Origin: Brumimicrobium sp035497735
Lineage (GTDB): Bacteria > Bacteroidota > Bacteroidia > Flavobacteriales_D > Crocinitomicaceae
Length of the DNA stretch: 64,000 nucleotides
Assembly: GCA_035497735.1 (NCBI GenBank)
Contig: DATJCX010000058.1
Span: forward strand, 62,001 to 126,000
Direction of reading: 5' to 3'
Shown here: in pieces, positions 35,145 to 45,261 of the stretch
How positions within the stretch are numbered: the first letter of the stretch is position 1
Layout of the letters: each line of letters opens with the position of its first letter
Program-made: the position numbers and the translations under genes
The notes under the pieces: model-generated
The model's database searches: none
What the model was told of the DNA's origin: nothing
What the model saw: only the letters and a program-made list of their open reading frames with translations

Positions 35145-36182
35145 TTATCTCTTTTTGTTCTCAAGAGATACAAAATGATTATATAATGATATTTTAAATC
35201 TGACAAAAGGAAATTTAAATGTATTATCTTCAGATAAATTACAATCTGAGATAAAGTTCTTCAACTCATTTTCGGAAACTTTACCAAAAACACCATCAAT
35301 ATTTTTATAGTATCCAACACCACTATACTTTCTATATCGATCTAATAAATTCTGAGCAATAAAACTTTGATGCTTATATAAACCTCCTAAATCCAACGTA
35401 CTGTTAAGCAAGTCATTCTTTGAAGAATCAATTTTTAATAATTTTAATTTTTCAATATTAATTTTAGTTACATCAATATTATCAATTGTTTCCTCAAAAT
35501 TAAAATGATAATTGAACTCATCCAAATAGGGATTATAATTAGTCTCTTTATCATTCTTTCTAGAATTACAGTGAGCACAAACTGGTGCTAAGTTATTAAT
35601 ATTAATTGCTAAAAATGGATATTTACTTTTAGGGGAAACATGGTCTAAAGTAAGATTGTAATACCATTTTAATTTGGTTGAACTCTCTGGTTTTGATTTA
35701 TAATATAAAGCATTTTGAGCTTGACAATATACGCAAATAAATAGTTCGTTTTCTTGTAAGATTGGGTAGTAAATTTGCTTAAATTTTGAATAATCGAAAA
35801 TACCTAAGAGAATTTTATAAAACTTGACAGTTTTAATTTTTGATTTAGGTTTTTCATCCAGATCTTTACTATCAATAGTTACCAAAGTCTTAAGATCAGA
35901 AGTATAGTCAATGTTATTATTGTTAGTTTCATCAATATGTATTTTTTTAATTTCAAATGAATTTAGTTTTGAAGTAAAAAACAAGTTTGAATTTTCGGGC
36001 TTTATAGATAAATTTATTAGAGCGTCAATATATTCAATTTCATTGCTTAAAGAAGGATTCGTATAAGTTGATAAAACAACTTTTAATTTTTTTAATTCTT
36101 CAACAATACTAGAATTCGCTGTTTTTACTTTCTCATTAAATTCCAAATCATTTTTAGGTAATCTCAATGGTATTTTTTGCAT
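35145..36182 (-). CDS. HNH endonuclease, PtuB-like
   Basis: The product has 345 residues. The nuclease is in the second half: FICVYC (first zinc Cys pair), then LTLDHVSPKSKYP (HNH Asp-His), NLAPVCAHCNSRKND (second Cys pair and Asn), a complete HNH set near residues 140-205. The N-terminal 130 residues are helical and unassigned. It starts 9 bases after the ATPase gene, so the two are translated as a pair. An ATPase plus HNH pair is the design of the Septu anti-phage system (PtuA-PtuB), which degrades nucleic acid on infection. The extra N-terminal region and long ATPase differ from the usual sizes, so Septu-like is as far as I go. Confidence 0.75.
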   Translation of the reverse strand: MQKIPLRLPKNDLEFNEKVKTANSSIVEELKKLKVVLSTYTNPSLSNEIEYIDALINLSIKPENSNLFFTSKLNSFEIKKIHIDETNNNNIDYTSDLKTLVTIDSKDLDEKPKSKIKTVKFYKILLGIFDYSKFKQIYYPILQENELFICVYCQAQNALYYKSKPESSTKLKWYYNLTLDHVSPKSKYPFLAININNLAPVCAHCNSRKNDKETNYNPYLDEFNYHFNFEETIDNIDVTKINIEKLKLLKIDSSKNDLLNSTLDLGGLYKHQSFIAQNLLDRYRKYSGVGYYKNIDGVFGKVSENELKNFISDCNLSEDNTFKFPFVRFKISLYNHFVSLENKKR

Positions 36183-36191
36183 GATTAATTA

Positions 36192-38156
36192 TTATAAGAG
36201 ATTTTTCTTTAATTCCTCTAGTTTGTTTATTTCAGAATCAATATCTTCTACAGACATATTTTTTCTTTGAAAGTCTTTATACTTCTGAAGAACAACACCT
36301 TTAATAAAGTTATCACCTATCAAGTTTATTAAAAATATTGCATCTTCCTCTGTATAAGATGATGGGTCATTGATCAGACTATTTATTTTTTCTTTAGCAA
36401 AATCACCTATAAAACCATTTTTCATAAAGAAATCATCAGCTAATAGATCATGAATATTTGCCGCAAATGAATTGTTTACTGGTTCTACATATACCGGTTC
36501 TCCATTTTCAATTCTTAAAGTATTTTGAAAAGGAATATCAGAAAGGATAAAAGGTGAATGGGTAAGAAAGACAATATTTATTGATAGATTCTTGATTTGC
36601 AAATTTTCGATGGAATTAATCAATAACAAAAGTAGACCTCGCTGTAATTCTGGATGCATATTCAATTCAATCTCATCAAGAATTACACAAACATTCTCGT
36701 AGTTATCAATTCCATCCATTTCTTCATTGTTTTCAATGAAAAAATCGAAAGTTCTAGAATTCAAATTAATAAGTGTTGTAAGAATATTTGAAACAAAGTT
36801 AATTTGCTGTAATTGACCTGAGCTTCTTTTTAAAACATCAATATTGTTTTCGTACAAATGAATCTTAAAGCCAGATAGTGGGACCTTTTGAAATAAATTG
36901 AACTCTTCAAACTCTAACTTAAAATAATTTCTATAACTCTCTAAAGACAAATAAAATTTATTGTCCTCAAAGTGGAAGTCAACTTCATCAATTTTATTTA
37001 ATAAAAATATTGATTGATAAAACTTAAAGGATTCATGACTTGGATCGTTTAAAGAAGGAGTAAATAATATAGGGAGTTCATCGTGTGTACCGTGAGATTT
37101 TTTATTGACTATCTTATTGACCTTTAAGTTAGTGTATACAATCAAATACCCCTTAATTATTTCTTTCGTCAAGGTTGGTTTATCATCAATAATATACTTT
37201 TTATATTCTTCCACATATCTTACTAAATTTAAAGTGCTTTCTGAAAAATCTCTGGTGAAATTAGATTTATAAATAGCTTGAAACATGCTGACATTTGATG
37301 TTGCAAAATTTGAATTTGTTTTTAATACTCTCATAGAAACGCCACTCATAGTGTAATGTATACCATTGGAGCCTTTATCATAAACTTCATAATTGCATAA
37401 TTCAATTTTTTTAACTGAAAAAGCAATTTTATTTATATTCTGAAAATCAGAATGTGATAAATGAAATAACAAGTTGTTTTCTGATTGATCAATTTCATGC
37501 CTTATGTCTATCATATTATTCTCTCTTTTAGGAGAAATAAATATTGGGTCCCAATAGGAATCATTTCTATGAAAGTAACTCTTGAAATCATCATTATTAA
37601 TAAAGGAATATAGAGAATAATTTATTAAATGAGTAAAGAAAAAATCTGTTGTTAAATCAAAATGTTCTAAACCTTTATCTGAAGAATAATTTTTTATTTC
37701 TGCATCTTTTACGTTTATTTGACATGCTTGACCATTAATCTCATAAAACAAATCAATATCAATCCCTTTGATTAATGAAATTGTTGCAGGATATGACTTT
37801 TTAGTTTTAAAAATGATATTATTTACAGCCCTCAGTAATAATTCTATTAATGTGCTTTTCCCGCTACCATTTTTCCCAATAATTGCAGAAACATTTATTC
37901 TAGAGTTATTATTTCCATCCGAGTATAATCTATCTAATAAATCTCTGTCAGATCCTTCAATAATTATTTCACCTTTATAAGACAAATTCTGTGAATTTTC
38001 TACATCAATTCGAGAACCTTTTTTACCATCTTTTTCTTTAATGAAGTATGAGTAATCATTATAAAATTTATAAATCACCCCAATTTTAAGATTTTTGCGA
38101 TTCTCTTGAGAGGTTCCTGTTAAAGGCCTAATTGCTAATATTTTAAATCCATCCAT
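36192..38156 (-). CDS. AAA/ABC-type ATPase, PtuA-like
   Basis: This cytoplasmic ATPase of the OLD/SMC-like ABC class has 654 residues. Walker A is GKNGSGKST near residue 93. Between the motifs lies a long, mostly helical insertion. Walker B is VCVILDEIELNMHPELQRG near residue 487, and the H-loop is IVFLTHSPFILSD. A SSGQLQQ segment before Walker B may be the signature loop. The partner HNH gene follows by 9 bases. In Septu the ATPase forms a complex that holds and controls the nuclease. No TOPRIM domain is visible, which argues against a Gabija or OLD nuclease. Confidence 0.78.
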   Translation of the reverse strand: MDGFKILAIRPLTGTSQENRKNLKIGVIYKFYNDYSYFIKEKDGKKGSRIDVENSQNLSYKGEIIIEGSDRDLLDRLYSDGNNNSRINVSAIIGKNGSGKSTLIELLLRAVNNIIFKTKKSYPATISLIKGIDIDLFYEINGQACQINVKDAEIKNYSSDKGLEHFDLTTDFFFTHLINYSLYSFINNDDFKSYFHRNDSYWDPIFISPKRENNMIDIRHEIDQSENNLLFHLSHSDFQNINKIAFSVKKIELCNYEVYDKGSNGIHYTMSGVSMRVLKTNSNFATSNVSMFQAIYKSNFTRDFSESTLNLVRYVEEYKKYIIDDKPTLTKEIIKGYLIVYTNLKVNKIVNKKSHGTHDELPILFTPSLNDPSHESFKFYQSIFLLNKIDEVDFHFEDNKFYLSLESYRNYFKLEFEEFNLFQKVPLSGFKIHLYENNIDVLKRSSGQLQQINFVSNILTTLINLNSRTFDFFIENNEEMDGIDNYENVCVILDEIELNMHPELQRGLLLLLINSIENLQIKNLSINIVFLTHSPFILSDIPFQNTLRIENGEPVYVEPVNNSFAANIHDLLADDFFMKNGFIGDFAKEKINSLINDPSSYTEEDAIFLINLIGDNFIKGVVLQKYKDFQRKNMSVEDIDSEINKLEELKKNLL

Positions 38157-38230
38157 GTTTATAGTGTTTTTTTAATTCTCTTAACTTCCCCCTCACAATA
38201 TTGATTTCATTTTATCTTTGGGTCTGTAGC

Positions 38231-41035
38231 TTAATCTTTGAAGTGATATTTGTTTTTTCGTTTAATAAAGGCTTCTTCACCACCTTCGAGTATGTCACAA
38301 ATGTGTTCTTGGATTCCTTGTCTATATAATGTTTCTTGGATTAAATCATTTTTAAAACTGTGCTCAATGCTTCCAGATACATACTCAAACTTAGAACTTT
38401 TGTTTTTAGAATCTTTCCCTTCTTGATTAGCTACGATTATTTGTTCAGAATCTGCACCTAAAACTAAATTAGGGTTGTGTGTAGCAATTATAATTTGTCG
38501 TTCACTTTTTTTATTTCTTAAAAACTTCACTACCTCAAAATAAATCGATCGATTATCAAGATCATCTTCAGGTTGATCAATTAATATTGGACATTTACTA
38601 TTGTCTAAGTCAATCAATAATCTAAGAAGTACAAATGATTTTTTACCAGGTGACATTTCGTTAAGCTGATCACCATAGTATTCAACTTTAAATTTATGAT
38701 AGAACCAATTCTTAATTAGTCCTGACACAACTTCCTTTTTACTAAACCCTTCTTTTAAAGGTAGTTTATCATTTAATATTTGTTTAAGAATATATTTGAG
38801 TTGACTTTTGTACTCCTCTTTAGTCGTAAAACTTAAATCAGTGATATAGTGATATTCTTCACTTCTTAATGATCTACCATCAAAAAAAGGCCTTTCGAAG
38901 TTTTCTTGGAATCGCTGTTTATAGAATAATGTCTCAATATCAAACTTAAGTTCATCATCAAAACCTTCTTTGTTAATTTTGTCTTTAGCTTCAAGATAAA
39001 TAGTAAAGAAATCACCTGCCAATTCAACTATCTCATCTATTCGCAATAGAACTATTCTTTTTTGCTCTTCTATAGTCTTTTTATATTCTTCAAGTTTTTG
39101 CTCTTTCTCTTTTTCCTCTTTGAGCGCATTGTATTTTTCTTGAATGCTTTTTTGGCTTTCTATTTTTACTCTAAGCTCTGTTATTCCTTTTTCTTCTTTT
39201 AATAAGTTTTCTTTAACATCCTGTATTTCATCCTTATACGCTTGGGCTAATTTAACCACTTCATTTCTCCAATCCTCACTATACTCCGCCTCTTTAGCTG
39301 TGGTTATAATTTGAAGTTTTTTCTCATATTCATCACTTTTCAACTCATAATCAAACCGATTATATAATGAAACTTTGATTTCAGAAATGTTTTTCAATAC
39401 GGCAAGGTCTTTAATATAATTGTCGATTTTTAGCTTCATTTTCGCGATGATCTCTATTTTCTGTTCGAACAAAGCAACTTCCTCAGGAGTTAATTTAAGT
39501 TTAGCTTGAATTCCTTTAATCTCATCATTAATTTTAATAATCTGCTGTTTTATTCCTTTTTCATCTCCAATTTTCTTCAAATCACTTGATGAAGAGTAAA
39601 ATGAACTGAGAGCCTCAAACATTGAAGAAATTAAAATATCGATATTCGAAACCATTTGTCTCTCAGTCAATTTTAAGGTATCGTACCATTCTTTGAATTG
39701 AGAATCTTGCAATAAAATATCTTTTATGATATTATCAATATCTGTGTTGCTCTTTTCTACATCTACTATTCTATTCAAATAAGATTGGGGTATGTAGATT
39801 ATTCTTTTTTCAACATCAGTTGTAGAGCCTAGACTATTGATTTGTCCGTCTTTCCATTTCACAATCATGCCTTCAACTCCTTTCTGATTTACAAGTCCAG
39901 ATCCTTCTAATCTTCGCTTGTATTCTTCTGGATCAATTGTTTTAGCAATGCTCCTAAGCAACAAAGACTTTCCTGTTGATTTACCACCTATTATTGCAGT
40001 AAAGTTAGAGTTTATTTGGATTTCAGAAGTTTGAAAATGTGTGTCTTCAAACTTTACACTTTCTATCACTTGGTATAATACTTTTTCATCAGGATGGCTC
40101 TCGCCTATATGCACACGGTCTTGTGGTTCATACAACACTTGCTTAAGTCCTTCAAAAGTTGGGTCGGCTTTGACCCAACAAAAGCGATTCTCATCAGGAT
40201 TAAAAACTTTATCGTTCACGTGCGCATCACAGCCATGAAAACATGGTTTTAAGCTACCACATTTTGTAATTACTGTTTCTTTATTGTCAGGACCTTCGCC
40301 AACGAAATAACTTCTGTCCTTTGGGTTGGCAGAAAATATGGCATCTGTAAATTGGTAAATACTTCTTCTTGTCGCATCTAATTGAGAGGTTGTTCCAACA
40401 AACAAATCAGAATGATTTAAGCCAGAAGCACCATCGTTACTACTATTGGATACTATTACAATTGTATTGTCTCGTAAATTTTGATCTTTACTAAAAATGT
40501 CTTGTAAAACACCAAACTCAATCACGTATTGGTTTACACCAGTTTTATAAGCCTGTGAGCTAGTAAGCCTAATATCGCCACTATAAGCTTTTCCTAAGCG
40601 AATTAATTCACTTTCAGTTGCAGAGTAATCGCTACCAGAAAAATTGAATTTTAGTTTTGCAAAGAAACGATCATTTAATTCACCATCGATACTTGGATTG
40701 AATAGACAATGAATATTGATTGGTGTTGATGACCCTGTTACAGGAGAAATTCTTAATTCGACATTGGGAATAACAAGGTCAAATGTCTTGATTATTTGTT
40801 CCTCTGCAATTAATTGTTTGAATTTGAAATAATTTTTGGTAGAAAAATAGTCAGTAACTCCTATAACAGAAATAGCTTCTTCATATCCATTTATCACATT
40901 AATATAGTTATTCCATTTTTCATCTGGACTACTGCCTTCAAACTGATCATTTTTATTTGTTTCAGGCGTATGTATATGAAGATCCCATCTTCTCCATTCT
41001 GATCCTCTAGGGAATTTATTGTATTTACTGCTCAT
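38231..41035 (-). CDS. TrlF-family protein: PHP-like domain fused to SMC-like ATPase
   Basis: The product has 934 residues. The N-terminal PHP-like phosphoesterase region begins WRRWDLHIHTPETN and has further metal-ligand candidates in VIGVTDYF, INIHCLFNP and GCDAHVND. Walker A follows at about residue 352 (GGKSTGKS). A long coiled coil (about 470-700, with many Lys and Glu) comes next. The C-terminal half-site has the ABC signature MSPGKKS, Walker B PILIDQPEDDLD, and IIIATHNPNLV. It would form an SMC-like dimer with a possible nuclease or phosphatase head. Proteins of this design cluster with restriction-modification genes. The role is probably anti-phage, by inference from context. Confidence 0.8.
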   Translation of the reverse strand: MSSKYNKFPRGSEWRRWDLHIHTPETNKNDQFEGSSPDEKWNNYINVINGYEEAISVIGVTDYFSTKNYFKFKQLIAEEQIIKTFDLVIPNVELRISPVTGSSTPINIHCLFNPSIDGELNDRFFAKLKFNFSGSDYSATESELIRLGKAYSGDIRLTSSQAYKTGVNQYVIEFGVLQDIFSKDQNLRDNTIVIVSNSSNDGASGLNHSDLFVGTTSQLDATRRSIYQFTDAIFSANPKDRSYFVGEGPDNKETVITKCGSLKPCFHGCDAHVNDKVFNPDENRFCWVKADPTFEGLKQVLYEPQDRVHIGESHPDEKVLYQVIESVKFEDTHFQTSEIQINSNFTAIIGGKSTGKSLLLRSIAKTIDPEEYKRRLEGSGLVNQKGVEGMIVKWKDGQINSLGSTTDVEKRIIYIPQSYLNRIVDVEKSNTDIDNIIKDILLQDSQFKEWYDTLKLTERQMVSNIDILISSMFEALSSFYSSSSDLKKIGDEKGIKQQIIKINDEIKGIQAKLKLTPEEVALFEQKIEIIAKMKLKIDNYIKDLAVLKNISEIKVSLYNRFDYELKSDEYEKKLQIITTAKEAEYSEDWRNEVVKLAQAYKDEIQDVKENLLKEEKGITELRVKIESQKSIQEKYNALKEEKEKEQKLEEYKKTIEEQKRIVLLRIDEIVELAGDFFTIYLEAKDKINKEGFDDELKFDIETLFYKQRFQENFERPFFDGRSLRSEEYHYITDLSFTTKEEYKSQLKYILKQILNDKLPLKEGFSKKEVVSGLIKNWFYHKFKVEYYGDQLNEMSPGKKSFVLLRLLIDLDNSKCPILIDQPEDDLDNRSIYFEVVKFLRNKKSERQIIIATHNPNLVLGADSEQIIVANQEGKDSKNKSSKFEYVSGSIEHSFKNDLIQETLYRQGIQEHICDILEGGEEAFIKRKNKYHFKD

Positions 41036-41123
41036 TTGTTTCTAATCTTGCTAAAAGGTGTTCTAACTATTTTCTATTATCCCAATCTCTTCATTTTTTA
41101 ATATTCTCGGCTTTTTTTATCAA

Positions 41124-42017
41124 TCAGTTCTTATCGAGTTTTTCTGCATAATATAAATATGCAAAGTCCTGAGTTTCTTTAGGTAATCCAGCTAATTTAC
41201 TTTGTTTTTTCATACCTAATTTAATAAAAGAGTTTAACGCTAAACCACTAAGAACACCAGCTCCATTCGGAATTTGAAGGTTTTGACCTGCAATTTCTCC
41301 AAGAGCTGGGAGTACGGCATTTACAATATTAGAGTCACTGATGTTGAAGTAGGTTTTCATAGTTTGAAGTACTTTCTGGAACCCACTTTCATCCATGACT
41401 CTATGGATGTCTGATAAGCTCAATATGATCTTTTCCTCTAAATGGACTAGTTCCTCTTTGGTGAAGTTTTCTTTATTAATAGATTTCGTAAATTCATTTA
41501 ACCTAACTCTAAAAGCCAATAGTTCATCTTTTCTTTTTTCTTTAAAAGTTAAGATTTCTTCAATTGAGCAATTTGTCGGTATAGGAAGGAAATCAGCAAT
41601 AGAAAGCTCTAATGTATCTACCTTAATTGGGTTTTGATTCATCAAGCTTAATATATTTCCTGATTGTGCTATTGAAAATAGCATTTTATTATTTGATGTG
41701 TTTATTTGATTGTAATATTCAATTTGAGCTAACTCTTTAGAAGCAGCTATAGTAAATGGATCCAAACTTCCTTTATGCTTGAAATCAATAATTATACTTT
41801 TAAATATTTCTTCCTCAGCTAATAATTTATACTCGGGTAAGTTCAAGTCTAAGGGAGAAAAGAAAGAGGAGTCTACATAATGGATTTCATCCCAATACAT
41901 AAGATACTTTCTTAAAGATTCATCACTAATACCAACATCTGTCTTTAATGATGTACCTCCTTTGGTTAGATAGCTATCTGCTTTTACAACAACCGCTCTA
42001 TTATTCAAATATTTCAT
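41124..42017 (-). CDS. hypothetical protein in defence operon, possibly DUF6236-like
   Basis: I start this at the ATG at 42017 (MKYLNNRAVVVKADSYL), giving 297 residues and no overlap. The earlier in-frame start at 42059 would overlap the restriction gene by 23 bases. The protein is mostly helical, with an early LRKYLMYWDEIHYVDSS segment that reminds me of DUF6236 proteins of defence loci. That is a recollection, not a search result. The middle is Lys/Glu-rich, and near residues 243-265 there is a Gly/Ala-rich helix (NGAGVLSGLALNSF). No catalytic motif is seen. It sits between the restriction-modification and TrlF genes. Confidence 0.55.
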   Translation of the reverse strand: MKYLNNRAVVVKADSYLTKGGTSLKTDVGISDESLRKYLMYWDEIHYVDSSFFSPLDLNLPEYKLLAEEEIFKSIIIDFKHKGSLDPFTIAASKELAQIEYYNQINTSNNKMLFSIAQSGNILSLMNQNPIKVDTLELSIADFLPIPTNCSIEEILTFKEKRKDELLAFRVRLNEFTKSINKENFTKEELVHLEEKIILSLSDIHRVMDESGFQKVLQTMKTYFNISDSNIVNAVLPALGEIAGQNLQIPNGAGVLSGLALNSFIKLGMKKQSKLAGLPKETQDFAYLYYAEKLDKN

Positions 42018-42036
42018 TTTTTTTATATTAGATTCC

Positions 42037-45000
42037 CTACTCAATTTCAACCTCATCAATCTCCTTCATCAACCTATCCGTCTCCGTCAAAGCCACAATT
42101 ATCTTTTGATAGTGCAGTATATCTTCAAACTCTAATGTTCTATCCTTACGGTCTTTCAACCATTTCTGGGCAGGTTGATAACCTCCGATATAAAACTCCC
42201 AGGCCACCAATGGCACATTATCGAAATACTGCTCATCATTTATCCAAACTCGACCTTTTGCATCATCAAAGGCTTCATACCCGATATCGTTTTTGGTAAG
42301 CTTACGTGTTACTTTGTTGTCTCCACCTATTGGATAGCTTGTAATGTAACCTTCTACTTTATCGGATTCTAATAAATGCATTTGACGTATTTCTCCACCT
42401 AGTTTAACAAGTTGCCAAAATATAGTTGCATCCTTTGGATAAGGAACTCTCGGGAAGTCAATTTTTAAAAACTCTTTGTATTTCTCTCGATAGCTTGGCG
42501 AATGCAAAACCGCATAGATGTAATCTAAAATATCAATTGGGGAAAAAGTATTTTGGGTGTTTTCTTTTTCGTTGGTGAAAGTTAAACCTATTTTTTCCGC
42601 AATTTGATTTACAATTTCAGCTTTTAAATTTGGTTTTCTTTCATTTGATTGTTCAATCTTTTGTTGTCCGTTCGTTTCTGGATAAATATAGAGAGGGAAA
42701 GTAGAAGTTATTTCACTTGTTCTATTTGACACATACGAACTTTCAATTACTTTATTGGTAATAAATGCGTGTACATAGTTGTCGCCTGTTTTGAATTGTT
42801 TACATAGCGTTAACCCTATATTTTTACCAAGCGTGAAGTGTTGCATTACTTCTGTTCTTGGATAGCAATGAAAACCTTTTGATTTTCCTGTAAAAAAAGT
42901 CCATTTATCATCAAAAGGGCGATACGACAATTTTGTGAAACTACCTTTATCGGGATAATAGTTTTCCAAATCTGCTTTAGCATAACTTACTTTCCAATCT
43001 CTAACATCTTTACCAAGATTGAAAGTTTTTCGAGCTTCTTCATCTTCAAGAGATAAAAACTCATCTATTGTTGATTTGACTTCTTCCTTAGTTTGATGTA
43101 TCGTAAATTTATCTCTTGCCGTAACGATTCCTACATTATTTAATGAAAAGAGTTCCGAAACTGAAAAGCCTTTATCATAAGATTTTTGCGCTTCAAAATC
43201 CTTTTGCACCATAAAATACATTGGCGCTACATTTGGCAATTCATTAAAATCAATAGATTGGATTGAGTTTTCATTTAGAAAATCGTATTTAAAATCACGT
43301 TTGCCATAAAGGTCGTAATGAAGAATTTTACCTAATTCGTTGGCTTTCTTTTTTCCTGTTTTTAAAAAAACGTTAATTGAAACTCCTTGTTGAATATCAA
43401 AAACATTAGTGTCAGCACTTCCGTCTGGTGCTGTTTCTTTTTTCTTGCTATTACCGTGTAAATCTATCGTATAAATTTTGTCGTATGTTTTGAGTAAATT
43501 CCAACGCATACCCCTAAAAGTTGGATTGTCTAAATATCCGTGTGGATTGATAAATGCCAAAACACCACTTCCGTTTTTTTCAATAAAATGCTGACCGTAA
43601 CGGAGAAATTTCACATAATCATCATTAATCCATTTGGGATTTCGTTCTTTCAACTTCTCTTTTCCTCCTGGTTCTTTTTTATAATCTTCCATCAACTTCA
43701 TAATCCAATCCCCTTTATTGGCGCTTTCACCACTATATGGTGGATTCCCTATCACACACATCACCGGAGTATCACGTTTAATATGATTGGCTTCATTAGC
43801 TTCACTACTTAACCAGTTTGCAAACAAAGTTCCTGTATCTGGATGATATTCTTCTAAACTATTGGTTAAGTATACTCTTGTCCGTTGGTCTTTGGTAGGT
43901 TTAAATCCTGTCTCTTTTAATAACAGATCTAATTGCAAATGTGCCATCGCATAACTTGCCATCAATAACTCAAACCCATTAAGACGAGGGAGTAAATCAT
44001 TTTCAACATAACTACTCCAAATCCCTTCTTGGCCTTTGAACTTCTTATTCACGTGTTTAATCACTTCCGCTAAGAACGTTCCTGTTCCAGTTGCAGGATC
44101 CAGAATTTGAACTTTGTGAACTTCTTTTTCTACTTGTTTATATCCAGTTGTAGAACGTTTGTCAGGGGTTTGCGTATCTATATTGATTTTCGTCTTGGAA
44201 GTATCCGCTAGACCTTGTGGTAAATCGAATTCTGTTTTTAGAATATCATCGACTGCACGAACAATAAAGTTTACAACAGGGGCAGGAGTGTACCAAACAC
44301 CTCTCGCTTTTCTTAAAGCTGGATCGTACTCTGCCAAGAAAGTTTCATAGAAGTGAATAATTGGGTCTTCCATTTGGGTAGATTTCCCATAATTCTTAAG
44401 AATTTCTTCAACGTTACACGCCAAGAATATTTCAGTAAGGTTTTCTACAATCCATTTTATTCTATCATCAATATCAGGCCCTGCAATATACCCAAACAAC
44501 TTTCTTAAAAAAGGATTTGATTTAGGAATTAATTCAGCAGCTTCTTGTCTGCTAAATGTATTTATAGTTGGATCATGTAAGCGGGCTGCAAACATTCCAT
44601 AAGCAATTGTCTGCGCATAAACATCAGCAAATCCTTTGGGCGTTATATCATGAATTAAAATTTCTTTAAAAGCTTGTTTTTGTTCTCTAAGTGTACTGTT
44701 ATCATTATTGTCTTCATCGCTTGTTAAAGACTTTTCTATAATGTCAGATAAAAGACGTGCTTTCCCTGCCATCATCTCTGCTAACTTTTTAGGACTTTTA
44801 ATATTTTGTCCAACATGTACACAGAAATCTTTAAGAAGATTAGTAAACCTTTCATAATTTGCAGGTAAACCGACTATTCCCTGATCAGTAATTTCGGCAA
44901 TAGCAATTTTAGTAATAAACTCACCGTCTCGGTATAAGTGAAAATCAAGGTAATCTGTAAATATCAGGTTGTTTAATGATGCTTTGTAGCGGTCAAATTG

Positions 45001-45261
45001 TTCTTTGTTTACAGACTTCTTTTTCCCTTCCAGGTCTTTGTCACCAATATCCTTAGCTTCAATAAATCCAACAGGAATATCTCTTTTTGTCAAGATATAG
45101 TCTGGAGCACCACACGCTTGTCTTTTAGGTTCGTTAGTTGCTCTTACTTCAGGAACTAAAGTTTCTATAAGATTCTGTAAATCTCCTCTGAATGTGTGTT
45201 CTGTAGCGTTTCCTAATTTGTATCGTTGGTTTAGGTTGTCGATGTAGTTATGTATTGTCAT
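42037..45261 (-). CDS. fused restriction-modification enzyme (type IIG/ISP-like, no helicase)
   Basis: The product has 1,074 residues. The N-terminal PD-(D/E)xK nuclease motif is D54 in GAPDYIL and E68-x-K70 in FIEAKD. A helical connector follows, with RGVWYTPAPVVNFI near 320-334. The gamma-class N6-adenine methyltransferase has motif I DPATGTGTF (388-396) and catalytic NPPY (506-509). The rest (about 700-1,050) is the target-recognition and ISP-type C-terminal region. No helicase motifs lie between nuclease and methylase, unlike full type ISP enzymes. One polypeptide should therefore both methylate and cut. It is the first gene of the reverse-strand operon, so the whole set may depend on its promoter. 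Confidence 0.85.
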   Translation of the reverse strand: MTIHNYIDNLNQRYKLGNATEHTFRGDLQNLIETLVPEVRATNEPKRQACGAPDYILTKRDIPVGFIEAKDIGDKDLEGKKKSVNKEQFDRYKASLNNLIFTDYLDFHLYRDGEFITKIAIAEITDQGIVGLPANYERFTNLLKDFCVHVGQNIKSPKKLAEMMAGKARLLSDIIEKSLTSDEDNNDNSTLREQKQAFKEILIHDITPKGFADVYAQTIAYGMFAARLHDPTINTFSRQEAAELIPKSNPFLRKLFGYIAGPDIDDRIKWIVENLTEIFLACNVEEILKNYGKSTQMEDPIIHFYETFLAEYDPALRKARGVWYTPAPVVNFIVRAVDDILKTEFDLPQGLADTSKTKINIDTQTPDKRSTTGYKQVEKEVHKVQILDPATGTGTFLAEVIKHVNKKFKGQEGIWSSYVENDLLPRLNGFELLMASYAMAHLQLDLLLKETGFKPTKDQRTRVYLTNSLEEYHPDTGTLFANWLSSEANEANHIKRDTPVMCVIGNPPYSGESANKGDWIMKLMEDYKKEPGGKEKLKERNPKWINDDYVKFLRYGQHFIEKNGSGVLAFINPHGYLDNPTFRGMRWNLLKTYDKIYTIDLHGNSKKKETAPDGSADTNVFDIQQGVSINVFLKTGKKKANELGKILHYDLYGKRDFKYDFLNENSIQSIDFNELPNVAPMYFMVQKDFEAQKSYDKGFSVSELFSLNNVGIVTARDKFTIHQTKEEVKSTIDEFLSLEDEEARKTFNLGKDVRDWKVSYAKADLENYYPDKGSFTKLSYRPFDDKWTFFTGKSKGFHCYPRTEVMQHFTLGKNIGLTLCKQFKTGDNYVHAFITNKVIESSYVSNRTSEITSTFPLYIYPETNGQQKIEQSNERKPNLKAEIVNQIAEKIGLTFTNEKENTQNTFSPIDILDYIYAVLHSPSYREKYKEFLKIDFPRVPYPKDATIFWQLVKLGGEIRQMHLLESDKVEGYITSYPIGGDNKVTRKLTKNDIGYEAFDDAKGRVWINDEQYFDNVPLVAWEFYIGGYQPAQKWLKDRKDRTLEFEDILHYQKIIVALTETDRLMKEIDEVEIE

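Noticed and set aside
42018..42059. Longer start for the gene after the restriction enzyme
   Set aside because: It overlaps the upstream coding region by 23 bases, and the next ATG starts cleanly after it.
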